Shown here in pieces: positions 7,766 to 17,449 of a stretch of 64,000 nt of DNA. This DNA is from Thioalkalivibrio sp. AKL19 (lineage in GTDB: Bacteria > Pseudomonadota > Gammaproteobacteria > Ectothiorhodospirales > Ectothiorhodospiraceae), in NCBI RefSeq assembly GCF_000420165.1, contig NZ_ATUK01000001.1, forward strand, positions 40,749 through 104,748, read 5' to 3'. The notes under the pieces are model-generated. The model saw nothing but the letters and a program-made list of their open reading frames with translations, was not told the DNA's origin and made no database searches. A program made the position numbers and the translations under genes. Every line of letters begins with the position of its first letter. The first letter of the stretch is position 1.

Positions 7766-7841
7766 TGGAGCCGGCGACAGGAGTCGAACCTGCGACCCTC
7801 TGATTACAAATCAGATGCTCTACCAGCTGAGCTACACCGGC
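7766..7841 (-). tRNA. tRNA-Thr (anticodon TGT)
   Basis: A 76-base cloverleaf on the minus strand. The acceptor stem starts GCCGGTG and closes with CGCCGGC, T, CCA; the CCA is encoded (7766-7768). The anticodon stem-loop is CTGAT-TTGTAAT-CAG with TGT as anticodon, and the T arm has GGTTCGACTCC. Its 3' end faces the island, which makes it the likely integration target. Confidence 0.95.
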
Positions 7842-7901
7842 TCGGTGTCGGGAAAATCGTTTCCCCGGGCTGGGCCTGGCGGAGGGCCCGATAATAAAGG
7901 A

Positions 7902-7988
7902 TGGTGCCGGGAGCGAGAATCGAACTCGCACTCTGTTGCCAGAACCGGATTTTGAGTCCGGCGCGTCTACCAGTTCCGCCATCCCGGC
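7902..7988 (-). tRNA. tRNA-Leu (anticodon CAA)
   Basis: An 87-base type II tRNA with a long variable arm. The acceptor stem is GCCGGGA with TCCCGGC, A, CCA; the CCA is encoded. The anticodon stem CCGGA/TCCGG encloses loop CTCAAAA, giving CAA for UUG codons. It lies 60 bp upstream of tRNA-Thr on the same strand, so both may be one transcript. Confidence 0.95.
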
Positions 7989-8091
7989 TTGTGGGGCGCT
8001 AGTGTAGCGCAGGTTCCCCCCTACACAAACGGGGCGGGTATCGCGGATGCGGAGAACCGGGTTCGCCTGGCGCGTGGTAGGATCGCGCGCC

Positions 8092-10273
<2,182 letters not shown>

Positions 10274-10357
10274 TCCGCGCGTTATTTTTTGCGCCGGCGG
10301 GCGGCCAGCACGTGTCCGGCCGGCGCACGCACCTGAACCGAGAGACGGAGTGTTTCG

Positions 10358-10687
10358 ATGGACTTTCTGATTTCTGCAGCGCATGCCCAGGAAGGTGGAG
10401 CCGCCGGCGGCGGCATGATCGAGTTCCTGATCATGATCATCATCTTCTTCGCGATCATGTACTTCCTGATTATTCGTCCGCAGAGCAAGCGCGCGAAGGA
10501 ACATCGCAACATGGTCGAGGCCCTGTCCAAGGGCGACGAGATCGTCACTAATGGCGGCGTGGCCGGCAAGATCACCGAGGTCAGCGACGACTTCATCAAG
10601 GTCGACATTGCCGACGGTGTGAACGTGGCCGTACAGAAGCAGTCGGTTGCCTCCGTCATGCCCAAAGGCACGCTCAAAGACCTTTAA
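10358..10687 (+). CDS. yajC: Sec translocase accessory subunit YajC
   Basis: YajC is a small single-pass inner-membrane protein in the SecDF-YajC complex that helps SecYEG move proteins. It has 109 residues. The membrane helix lies at about residues 22-43 (MIEFLIMIIIFFAIMYFLII) and is followed by the family mark RPQSKRAKEHR. The cytoplasmic domain has LSKGDEIVTNGGVAGKI. It stands between tgt and secD, its usual place. Confidence 0.96.
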   Translation: MDFLISAAHAQEGGAAGGGMIEFLIMIIIFFAIMYFLIIRPQSKRAKEHRNMVEALSKGDEIVTNGGVAGKITEVSDDFIKVDIADGVNVAVQKQSVASVMPKGTLKDL

Positions 10688-10708
10688 AAGGTCTCCAGGG
10701 TTCTCGAT

Positions 10709-12577
10709 ATGCGCAATTCCTATCCGGCGTGGCTGTACGCCCTGATCGTCGTGGTCGTCCTGGGCGCGGGGCTGTACGCCGCGCCCAACCTGTTCCCGGA
10801 GGATCCGTCGGTCCAGATCGGCAATCCCGTGACCGGCGAGATCGACGAGAACATCCGTGACCTGATGGGCACGATCCTGGGCGCCCAGGGCGTGACGCCG
10901 AATCAGGTCGAGGAGCAGGACGACGGCCAGCTCCTGCTGCGTTTCGAGACCACGGACGAGCAGGCGCGGGCCGCGGAAATCCTGCGCAACGCGCTGGATG
11001 ACAACCACACGGTCGCGCTGAACCTGGCGCCGGCCACGCCGAACTGGCTGCGTGCCATCAACGGCCAGCCGATGGCTCTGGGCCTGGATCTTCGTGGCGG
11101 GGTGCACTTCCTGATGGAAGTGGATTTGGAGGCGGTGATCGGTACCGCCATGGAACGCTACGCCAACGAGCTGCGCGGGCGCATGCGTGACGAGCGTTTG
11201 ACGTTCGACACCATCGAGCGCAGTTCCAGCGACCTGACCGTGATGTTCGCGAATGAAGAGAACCGCGAAGCCGCGGAGAGCTGGCTGACCCGGGAGTACC
11301 GCGGCGAGCTGGAATGGGAAATGCGCGGCTCGGGCGACACCAGCCGGATGGTCGCCACCCTGGATGCCGACCACCTGACCGAACTGCGGCGTCAGGCCCT
11401 GCAGCAGAACATCTCCACCCTGCGTTCGCGCGTGGACGAGCTGGGCGTGGCCGAGCCAATCATTGCGCAGCAGGGCGAGAACCGCATCGTGGTGCAGCTT
11501 CCGGGCGTGCAGGACACCGCCCGGGCGAAGGAAGTGCTGGGTGCGACCGCGACGCTGGAGTTCCGGCTGGTGTCCGAGGCCGGCGACCCGATGGAGGCCG
11601 ACCAGACCGGTCGTGCGCCTTCCGGCACCCGCCTGTACCACGAGCGGGACGGAACGCCGGTCCTGCTGCAGCGCCAGGTCATGCTGACCGGCGACTACAT
11701 CACCGATGCATCCTCGGGGATTGCCCAGGACACCGGGGGGCCGGCGGTGTTCATCAACCTCGACGGGCAGGGTGCCCGGATCTTCTCGCGCGTGACCTCG
11801 GATAACGTGGGGCGTCTGATGGCCTCGGTGTTCATCGAGACGACCACCGAGACGGTGGAAGAAGACGGCGAACAGGTCCTGCGCACCTCGCGCAGCGAGG
11901 AGGTCATCAACGTCGCGCGCATCAATGAGCCACTGGGCCGGCGTTTCCAGATCTCCGGGCTGGACAGTACCCGCGAGGCGCGCAACCTGGCACTGCTGCT
12001 GCGCGCCGGTGCGCTGGCGGCGCCGATGTCCATCGTGGAAGAGCGCACGGTGGGGCCGAGCCTGGGGCAGGAGAACATCGATCGCGGCATGCAGTCGGTG
12101 GTCATCGGGTTCATCGCGGTGATGATCTTCATGATCCTGTACTACCGCGTCTTCGGCCTGATCGCGAACGTGGCGCTGGCGCTTAACCTGATCTTCATCG
12201 TATCGGTGTTGTCGATGCTGCAGGCAACACTGACCTTGCCGGGCATTGCCGGGATTGTGCTCACGGTTGGCATGGCGGTGGATGCGAACGTGCTGATCTT
12301 CGAGCGCATACGCGAGGAGATACGCAACGGACTGTCACCCCAGGCGGCCATCTCGTCGGGCTATGACCGGGCATTCACCACCATCGCGGACGCCAACGTG
12401 ACCACCCTGATTGCGGCACTGGTGCTGTTCCTGTTCGGCACCGGTCCGATCAAGGGCTTCGCCATCACGCTGTCGATCGGCATCATCGCGTCGATGTTCA
12501 CCGCGATCATCGTGACCCGCGCAATCGTCAATCTGACCTACGGGCGCCAGCGTCGGCTGACGCGCCTGGCCATCTGA
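10709..12577 (+). CDS. secD: Protein translocase subunit SecD
   Basis: SecD, with SecF, uses the proton motive force to pull exported proteins across the inner membrane. The 622-residue protein has one N-terminal membrane helix, then LGLDLRGGVHFLMEVD, a large periplasmic head, and five more helices from about residue 455. The transmembrane core shows GIVLTVGMAVDANVLIFERIREE, the conserved region with the functional Asp. It lies 21 bp after yajC and 15 bp before secF. Confidence 0.97.
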   Translation: MRNSYPAWLYALIVVVVLGAGLYAAPNLFPEDPSVQIGNPVTGEIDENIRDLMGTILGAQGVTPNQVEEQDDGQLLLRFETTDEQARAAEILRNALDDNHTVALNLAPATPNWLRAINGQPMALGLDLRGGVHFLMEVDLEAVIGTAMERYANELRGRMRDERLTFDTIERSSSDLTVMFANEENREAAESWLTREYRGELEWEMRGSGDTSRMVATLDADHLTELRRQALQQNISTLRSRVDELGVAEPIIAQQGENRIVVQLPGVQDTARAKEVLGATATLEFRLVSEAGDPMEADQTGRAPSGTRLYHERDGTPVLLQRQVMLTGDYITDASSGIAQDTGGPAVFINLDGQGARIFSRVTSDNVGRLMASVFIETTTETVEEDGEQVLRTSRSEEVINVARINEPLGRRFQISGLDSTREARNLALLLRAGALAAPMSIVEERTVGPSLGQENIDRGMQSVVIGFIAVMIFMILYYRVFGLIANVALALNLIFIVSVLSMLQATLTLPGIAGIVLTVGMAVDANVLIFERIREEIRNGLSPQAAISSGYDRAFTTIADANVTTLIAALVLFLFGTGPIKGFAITLSIGIIASMFTAIIVTRAIVNLTYGRQRRLTRLAI

Positions 12578-12592
12578 GCGCGGAGATAAAAC

Positions 12593-13540
12593 ATGCTTCC
12601 GCATCTGAATTTCGCAGAATCGAACATCGATTTTTTGGGCAAGCGCAAGATCACGATCGCGATCTCGCTGGTCCTGATCCTCGTTTCGGTGGCGCTGCTC
12701 GCGACCCGCGGGCTGAATTTCGGGATCGACTTCACCGGGGGTACCCTCGTGGAAGTTGGCTACCCCGAAGCGGTCGAGCTGGACCCGATCCGCGAGACGC
12801 TGTCGGCCGGTGGCTTCACGGGAGCGCAGGTGCAGACCTTCGGGACCTCGCGCGATGTGCTGATCCGGCTGCCGCCCAGCGAGGACGACGATGACCCGGC
12901 CATGCTCTCGAACCGGGTGCTGAACGCCCTGCAGGATGGGGGCCCGGACGACCCGGACCTGCGCCGGGTGGAATTCGTCGGCCCCGCGGTGGGCGAGGAA
13001 CTGCGCGAACAGGGTGGCCTGGCGATGATCTATGCGCTCGCGGGGATCCTGATCTACGTGGCGGTGCGCTTCGAGTGGCGCTTCTCCATCGGGTCCGTGC
13101 TGGCCCTGGTGCATGATGTGCTGATTACCCTGGGGATCTTCTCGCTGTTGCAGCTTGAGTTCGACCTGGGTGTGCTCGCGGCGGTGCTGGCCGTGATCGG
13201 CTATTCGCTGAACGACACCATCGTGGTGTATGACCGAATACGCGAAAACTTCCGAATCCTGCGCAAACAGGGTACGGAACAGGTGATGAACAACGCGGTA
13301 AACAAGACGCTGGCGCGGACCATCGTCACCAGTGCGACGACCCTCCTGGTGCTGTTCTCGCTCGCGTTCCTCGGGGGCGCCGCGCTGCAGAACTTCTCGA
13401 TCGCCCTGATTATTGGCGTCATCGTCGGGACGTACTCGTCGATCTTCATCGCGGCGACGGCCGCCCTGATGCTGGGCGTCGACCGTCAGGTCCTCCTGCC
13501 GGTGAAGAAGGAAGGGGCCGAGGAAGACCAGACGCCCTGA
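12593..13540 (+). CDS. secF: Protein translocase subunit SecF
   Basis: SecF is the partner of SecD in the membrane. It has 315 residues with six predicted helices. Family marks are NFGIDFTGGTLVEV near the N-terminus and AVIGYSLNDTIVVYDRIRENFR in the core. The C-terminus is cytoplasmic and acidic. The gene ends the operon and is followed by a strong terminator. Confidence 0.97.
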   Translation: MLPHLNFAESNIDFLGKRKITIAISLVLILVSVALLATRGLNFGIDFTGGTLVEVGYPEAVELDPIRETLSAGGFTGAQVQTFGTSRDVLIRLPPSEDDDDPAMLSNRVLNALQDGGPDDPDLRRVEFVGPAVGEELREQGGLAMIYALAGILIYVAVRFEWRFSIGSVLALVHDVLITLGIFSLLQLEFDLGVLAAVLAVIGYSLNDTIVVYDRIRENFRILRKQGTEQVMNNAVNKTLARTIVTSATTLLVLFSLAFLGGAALQNFSIALIIGVIVGTYSSIFIAATAALMLGVDRQVLLPVKKEGAEEDQTP

Positions 13541-13598
13541 CCTCGGTCAAGGATCACGCTCGAGGGTGATCCGATCCATCCCCTCGATGGGGGCATGA

Positions 13599-13633
13599 AA
13601 AACGCCCGGGGCCGCGAGGCCGCCGGGCGTTTT
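13599..13633 (+). terminator. Bidirectional-type terminator after secF
   Basis: AAAACGCCCGG at 13599-13609 pairs with CCGGGCGTTTT at 13623-13633, with an inner GGCC stem in the loop. The A and T runs on both flanks let it serve secF and the leftward gene at 13660. Confidence 0.85.
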
Positions 13634-13659
13634 CGTGTGCATGATGGGACGCTGCGGCG

Positions 13660-14178
13660 TCAGAAGGCGAGGGCCTCCTTGATGATTCGCTCGACCAGGG
13701 CATTCACGTCCCGCAGGCTTTCCTTAGATGCCTTGTCGCCAACCTCGGGAACCGGCGTGTACCCCATGTAGACGGTGCCGGGCTCGTCGGTAAGTTCGTA
13801 GACCGTGATGATGTAGGGGCAGAACAGCATGTTGTGCGGGTCGGCCTCCATGGTGGCGCGCGAGTAGGTCGCGCTGCAGAAATCGACCGACTGCCCGTTA
13901 AGGTAGATACCCTCCCCACTTTCCTGCCCAGCGGTACGGTCCAGCATGTTGGCGATGTAGCCGACATTGTTGATTACCAGCCCTTCGGCGGCGATGGCTT
14001 CCTCGACCATTTCGAAGTAGAAGTCGTATTCGCCCTCGGTCTTGAAGATGACGCGTTCGTCCGTCTCCATGAACGTCTCGTAGGCACTGGCCGTGCCCGC
14101 GGCGGCGAGACCGAGGCCAAGCCCGATCGCCAGGGCCGAGTGGCGGAGGGTGCGCGAAATACCGGTGAGTGTCTTCAT
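13660..14178 (-). CDS. DUF302-like exported protein
   Basis: A 172-residue periplasmic protein with a clear signal peptide (LAIGLGLGLAAAGTASA, cleavage near residue 32). The mature part has AIAAEGLVINNVGYIANML and later LFCPYIITVYELTDEPGTVYMGYTPVPEVG, which fit the DUF302 pattern. The molecular role of the family is unknown; members are frequent in sulfur-oxidising bacteria. Two Cys residues (FCSATY and LFCPY) are conserved-looking. A well-spaced GGAAGGAACC-type site precedes the start. Confidence 0.7.
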   Translation of the reverse strand: MKTLTGISRTLRHSALAIGLGLGLAAAGTASAYETFMETDERVIFKTEGEYDFYFEMVEEAIAAEGLVINNVGYIANMLDRTAGQESGEGIYLNGQSVDFCSATYSRATMEADPHNMLFCPYIITVYELTDEPGTVYMGYTPVPEVGDKASKESLRDVNALVERIIKEALAF

Positions 14179-14274
14179 GGTTCCTTCCTCTGTAAGGGTT
14201 GCAGTGCTGGCAGTTGAGTGGAGCAGCGCGCCGGTGCCCGATACGGGGGCTCAGCGCGCGGGAAGCCGTTGCGG

Positions 14275-14829
14275 TCAGTCGAAGAAATGGCCGGCAAAGC
14301 GGGTTCGGGGTGCCCAGTACGGGTTGTCCAGTTGCTCGATGCGAACCTGTCCCCGTGAACTGGGCGCATGCACGAATCGGCCGTCTCCCACGTAGACCCC
14401 CACGTGATCGATTTGATTCCCGTTGATGGCGAAGAAGACCACGTCGCCCGGGGTGGGCGAGCCGTTGCGCCGCGTGGCCGCCCGTGCCTGATCGCGGGTG
14501 GTGCGGGGAACGTCGTGGCCTGCTTCGCGGTAGGCCCGCTGAACCAGGGCCGAACAGTCCAGGCCGGAGGCGTCGGTGCCACCGTAGCGGTAGGGGCTGT
14601 CGAGATGCCCGAGGGCGGTGAGCACGACCTCGGAGCGCTCCAGCCCGGCCTCGGGGGCGGCGCTCATCGGGCCTTCGGGATGCGATTGGGATTCCGCCAC
14701 CGCTGGAACGGTTTCGCCGCTGCGGGGCTCGGGACCCGTACTGCAGGCGGCGAGGAACAGCAGACCGGAGCCAGCCAGGGCCAGCGCCAGGCGTGGTCGC
14801 GCGGCGTCAGAACAGGTCGCGTTCGGCAT
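14275..14829 (-). CDS. NlpC/P60-family cell-wall endopeptidase lipoprotein
   Basis: A 184-residue lipoprotein. LLFLAACSTG is a lipobox with Cys near residue 29. The catalytic domain covers roughly residues 65-184: SPYRYGGTDASGLDCSALV holds the nucleophile Cys, and IDHVGVYVGDGRFVHA holds the catalytic His. Such enzymes cut peptide stems in peptidoglycan. The start overlaps the end of the upstream gene at 14807 by 23 bp, so they form one leftward unit. Confidence 0.88.
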   Translation of the reverse strand: MPNATCSDAARPRLALALAGSGLLFLAACSTGPEPRSGETVPAVAESQSHPEGPMSAAPEAGLERSEVVLTALGHLDSPYRYGGTDASGLDCSALVQRAYREAGHDVPRTTRDQARAATRRNGSPTPGDVVFFAINGNQIDHVGVYVGDGRFVHAPSSRGQVRIEQLDNPYWAPRTRFAGHFFD

Positions 14830-15607
14830 AGCTGTCGGGGACGGTGAAGAGTTCGGGGCTCAGGTCGTCGGTGGAGATTCCGGCAAGACGGGTGGTCACG
14901 CCATCCTGTTCGCTGACCTCCAGGGGGATGCCGTCGACGCGTGGCAGTAACGAGGCGCCCATTTGCGACGCCATGGGCCCCCCGGCCTCCAGGGCGCTGA
15001 GGGACAGCTCGTACAGCCGGTCCATCAGGTTGCCAAGGGTGGCGAAGTCGTCATCCTGAAGCCCCAGGGCATCGGGCTGTGCCACGCAGACGGTGCTTTG
15101 CACGTTCCCGTCAATCAGGACCTCGTGATCGTCACAGACGAAGTCCCCGATTTCGCGTTGCTCGCCGGTAGCACGGGTGGCGATATCGGCTTCGAAGCCC
15201 TCGGCCCCGATGCCCAGTTGTTCCTCGAGTTGCTGGCGCACCTCGGGCGGGAGTTGTTCCATCTGGCGACGCAGGTCGCTGACCATGTCGGTCATGGCGC
15301 GCATCTGCTGGTCCATCACCTCGCGGGTCAGCGGGGTGTAGGTCTGCTCCGTGTCGTCCACGACCGTCAGCTGCTCGGTTGCGGCGTCGAAGAGCATGTA
15401 GCCGGAGGTGCCGCTGATGGATTCGTTGAGCTCCATGCGCACGATGTCGCCGCGCACCAGGATCTGGCTCTCCAGACCCTCGTCGTCGACATAGTGCAGG
15501 AGGGCATCGGCCTGGGCCCCGGCCCCGATCGTTAGCAGCCCGCATGCGACCACGGGCATGAGGGTCTTGCGGATACGGGTGAGCGGACCGGTGCGACGAT
15601 GGTGCAT
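14807..15607 (-). CDS. Exported protein of unknown function (DUF4412-like)
   Basis: A 266-residue protein. The start at 15607 is chosen because AGGAG lies 7 bp upstream and a signal peptide follows directly (LMPVVACGLLTIGAGAQA). The open frame continues far upstream but with a composition unlike protein. The mature protein is acidic. Blocks such as GDIVRMELNESISG, GYMLFDAATEQLTVVDD and FTVPDSYAERDLF resemble proteins that carry a DUF4412-type beta domain, but this is a weak match. A Gln-rich helix (QQMRAMTDMVSDLRRQMEQL) lies in the middle. Confidence 0.6.
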   Translation of the reverse strand: MHHRRTGPLTRIRKTLMPVVACGLLTIGAGAQADALLHYVDDEGLESQILVRGDIVRMELNESISGTSGYMLFDAATEQLTVVDDTEQTYTPLTREVMDQQMRAMTDMVSDLRRQMEQLPPEVRQQLEEQLGIGAEGFEADIATRATGEQREIGDFVCDDHEVLIDGNVQSTVCVAQPDALGLQDDDFATLGNLMDRLYELSLSALEAGGPMASQMGASLLPRVDGIPLEVSEQDGVTTRLAGISTDDLSPELFTVPDSYAERDLF

Positions 15608-15747
15608 GGGAACTCCTGCGGTTGTGGGGCGGCGGCGAGAGCGGGATGACCGCGACCGGCGGGGTGGCCGGCAACGGGTTCTCGCCTGCATCCACTCATG
15701 TTGCGGGCCTTGCCGGCGACTGTCCATGTTCGATTGTACCCGGTCGC

Positions 15748-17310
15748 TCAGGATGCGAGGGGGCGCAGCAACTGGCGCGCAAGGGCATCGGAATCCAGTG
15801 GGCGCTCCGGGGCGACCTCGATACAGCCTTCCTCCGGGGCCGGCCATTCCTGATGGGGCTGTTGCTGCTCCATCACCTCGATGCCCGCATCCGATGCATC
15901 GGTGCCGGCACGGGCCCGCTGCTCCAGCCGCTCGCGCAGGACGTTCTCGTTCGCGCGGCAGGCCACGACCGCGAAGCCGGCTGCGTGACGGTGCGCGAGA
16001 TCCCGGAATGGCGCCCGCTGCGCGCGGGAAAGAAAGGTCGCGTCCACCACCACGGTGAGGCCCAGCGACAGCAGTTGGTTGGCGCGCTGGTGCAGGTGGT
16101 CGTAGATGCGCGCGCGACCGGATTCGCTGTAGTCGACCGGTTCGGACATGCGCTTGCGTTCGATGTCGGAGCGCAGGCGGACGGCCCCCAGGCCTTCCAC
16201 TACCTGAGTACTGATCACGGTCTTGCCGCTGCCGGAGACGCCATGCATGAGGATCAGCCGGGGCGATCCGCGCTCCGTCAGGCGATCGGCCAGGGCGAGG
16301 TAGCGCCCCATCTCGGCCTTGTGAGCCGCCTGCTCGTCGGAGGGGAGCTGGGCCTCGGCGCTGTGGATGCCCTGGACCTTGGCGCGGATCAGTGCACGGT
16401 AGACCTGGTAGAGCGGCAGCAGGGCAAGACCGTCGAAGTCCTCGCGGCCGTCGAGATAGGCGTTCAGCAGGCGCCAGGCGTGGGCCCGCGACTGGCGGGC
16501 CAGCAAATCCATGGTGGTGAACGCGATCTCCGAGATCACGTCGATCCAGCGCAGGGCGGGATCGAACTCGATGGCATCGAAGGCAACCGGGACTTCCTGC
16601 CCGCCTTCGTCATTGATGTACACCAGGTTTCCCAAGTGCAGGTCGCCATGACCATGGCGCACGAACCCCTGGTCATGTCGTTGCTGAAGGATTGCCCGCA
16701 AGCGATCGATTTCCGAACGTGTCCAGGCCTCCAGGCGTTCGAGCCGTGCGCGGTCGGCCGCACCGGTCACCGCCTTCGCCAGGGCGGGGAAATTGTCCAG
16801 CATGGGCTGGGTGGCGGCCTCCACGGTGCCGTATTCGGACTGTACATCCGTGCGCTCGGTCCGTTCGTGGAAGGCGGCGATGTAATGGCCCAGGGCCTCC
16901 ATGGCGGAAGGCGGCAGCTGGTCGTTCTCCAGCAGCCGGTCGAGCTGGCGGGCGCGGTCGAATCGGCGCATGTGCACGGCATAGTCGAGCAACGGGCCCG
17001 GCCCGTTGATCACCGGGTGGGCGTCGTCCCCATTGAGGGTGACGACCTCGAGGTAGATCTGCGGCGCCAGGCGGCGATTGATCTCCAGCTCGGTCTCGCA
17101 GTACTGGCGACGGGCCTCCAGGGTGGAGAAGTCGAGAAAGCCCAGGTTCAGCGGCTTCTTGAACTTGTAGGCGTCTTCGCCGGCCAGGATCACGGTGGAG
17201 ATATGCGTCTCGATGCTGCGCACGGTCTTCGCCTCCGGTACGGGCTCGGGAAACCCGAGGCCCTCGACCAGGTGGCGCAGGCGATCGTGGTGCTGTTCCA
17301 GTTCGGTCAT
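15748..17310 (-). CDS. Fusion of APH-like phosphotransferase and P-loop kinase
   Basis: A 520-residue two-domain cytoplasmic protein. Residues 1-330 look like an aminoglycoside-phosphotransferase-type kinase: DAYKFKKPLNLGFLDFS near the start, the catalytic loop HGDLHLGNLVYIND and FDAIEFDPALRWIDVISE. Residues ~340-520 form a small P-loop kinase with LILMHGVSGSGKTVIS and VVVDATFLSRAQRAPF. The fusion is a known family (COG2187 plus COG0645) of unknown substrate. The start at 17310 matches the family N-terminus. It is divergent from mrcB. Confidence 0.85.
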   Translation of the reverse strand: MTELEQHHDRLRHLVEGLGFPEPVPEAKTVRSIETHISTVILAGEDAYKFKKPLNLGFLDFSTLEARRQYCETELEINRRLAPQIYLEVVTLNGDDAHPVINGPGPLLDYAVHMRRFDRARQLDRLLENDQLPPSAMEALGHYIAAFHERTERTDVQSEYGTVEAATQPMLDNFPALAKAVTGAADRARLERLEAWTRSEIDRLRAILQQRHDQGFVRHGHGDLHLGNLVYINDEGGQEVPVAFDAIEFDPALRWIDVISEIAFTTMDLLARQSRAHAWRLLNAYLDGREDFDGLALLPLYQVYRALIRAKVQGIHSAEAQLPSDEQAAHKAEMGRYLALADRLTERGSPRLILMHGVSGSGKTVISTQVVEGLGAVRLRSDIERKRMSEPVDYSESGRARIYDHLHQRANQLLSLGLTVVVDATFLSRAQRAPFRDLAHRHAAGFAVVACRANENVLRERLEQRARAGTDASDAGIEVMEQQQPHQEWPAPEEGCIEVAPERPLDSDALARQLLRPLAS

Positions 17311-17449
17311 CGGGACTCCGTGGTGAGGCGTGGGGTCTGGTGCATCGAGGGGAACATGTTTTTGCCGGAATCGCCGGGTATGCACCCGTTTTCCCCTGTG
17401 TGTCAGGTTACCATTGCAGCCGTTCTGGTCACCCCGTCCCGTACCCGCC

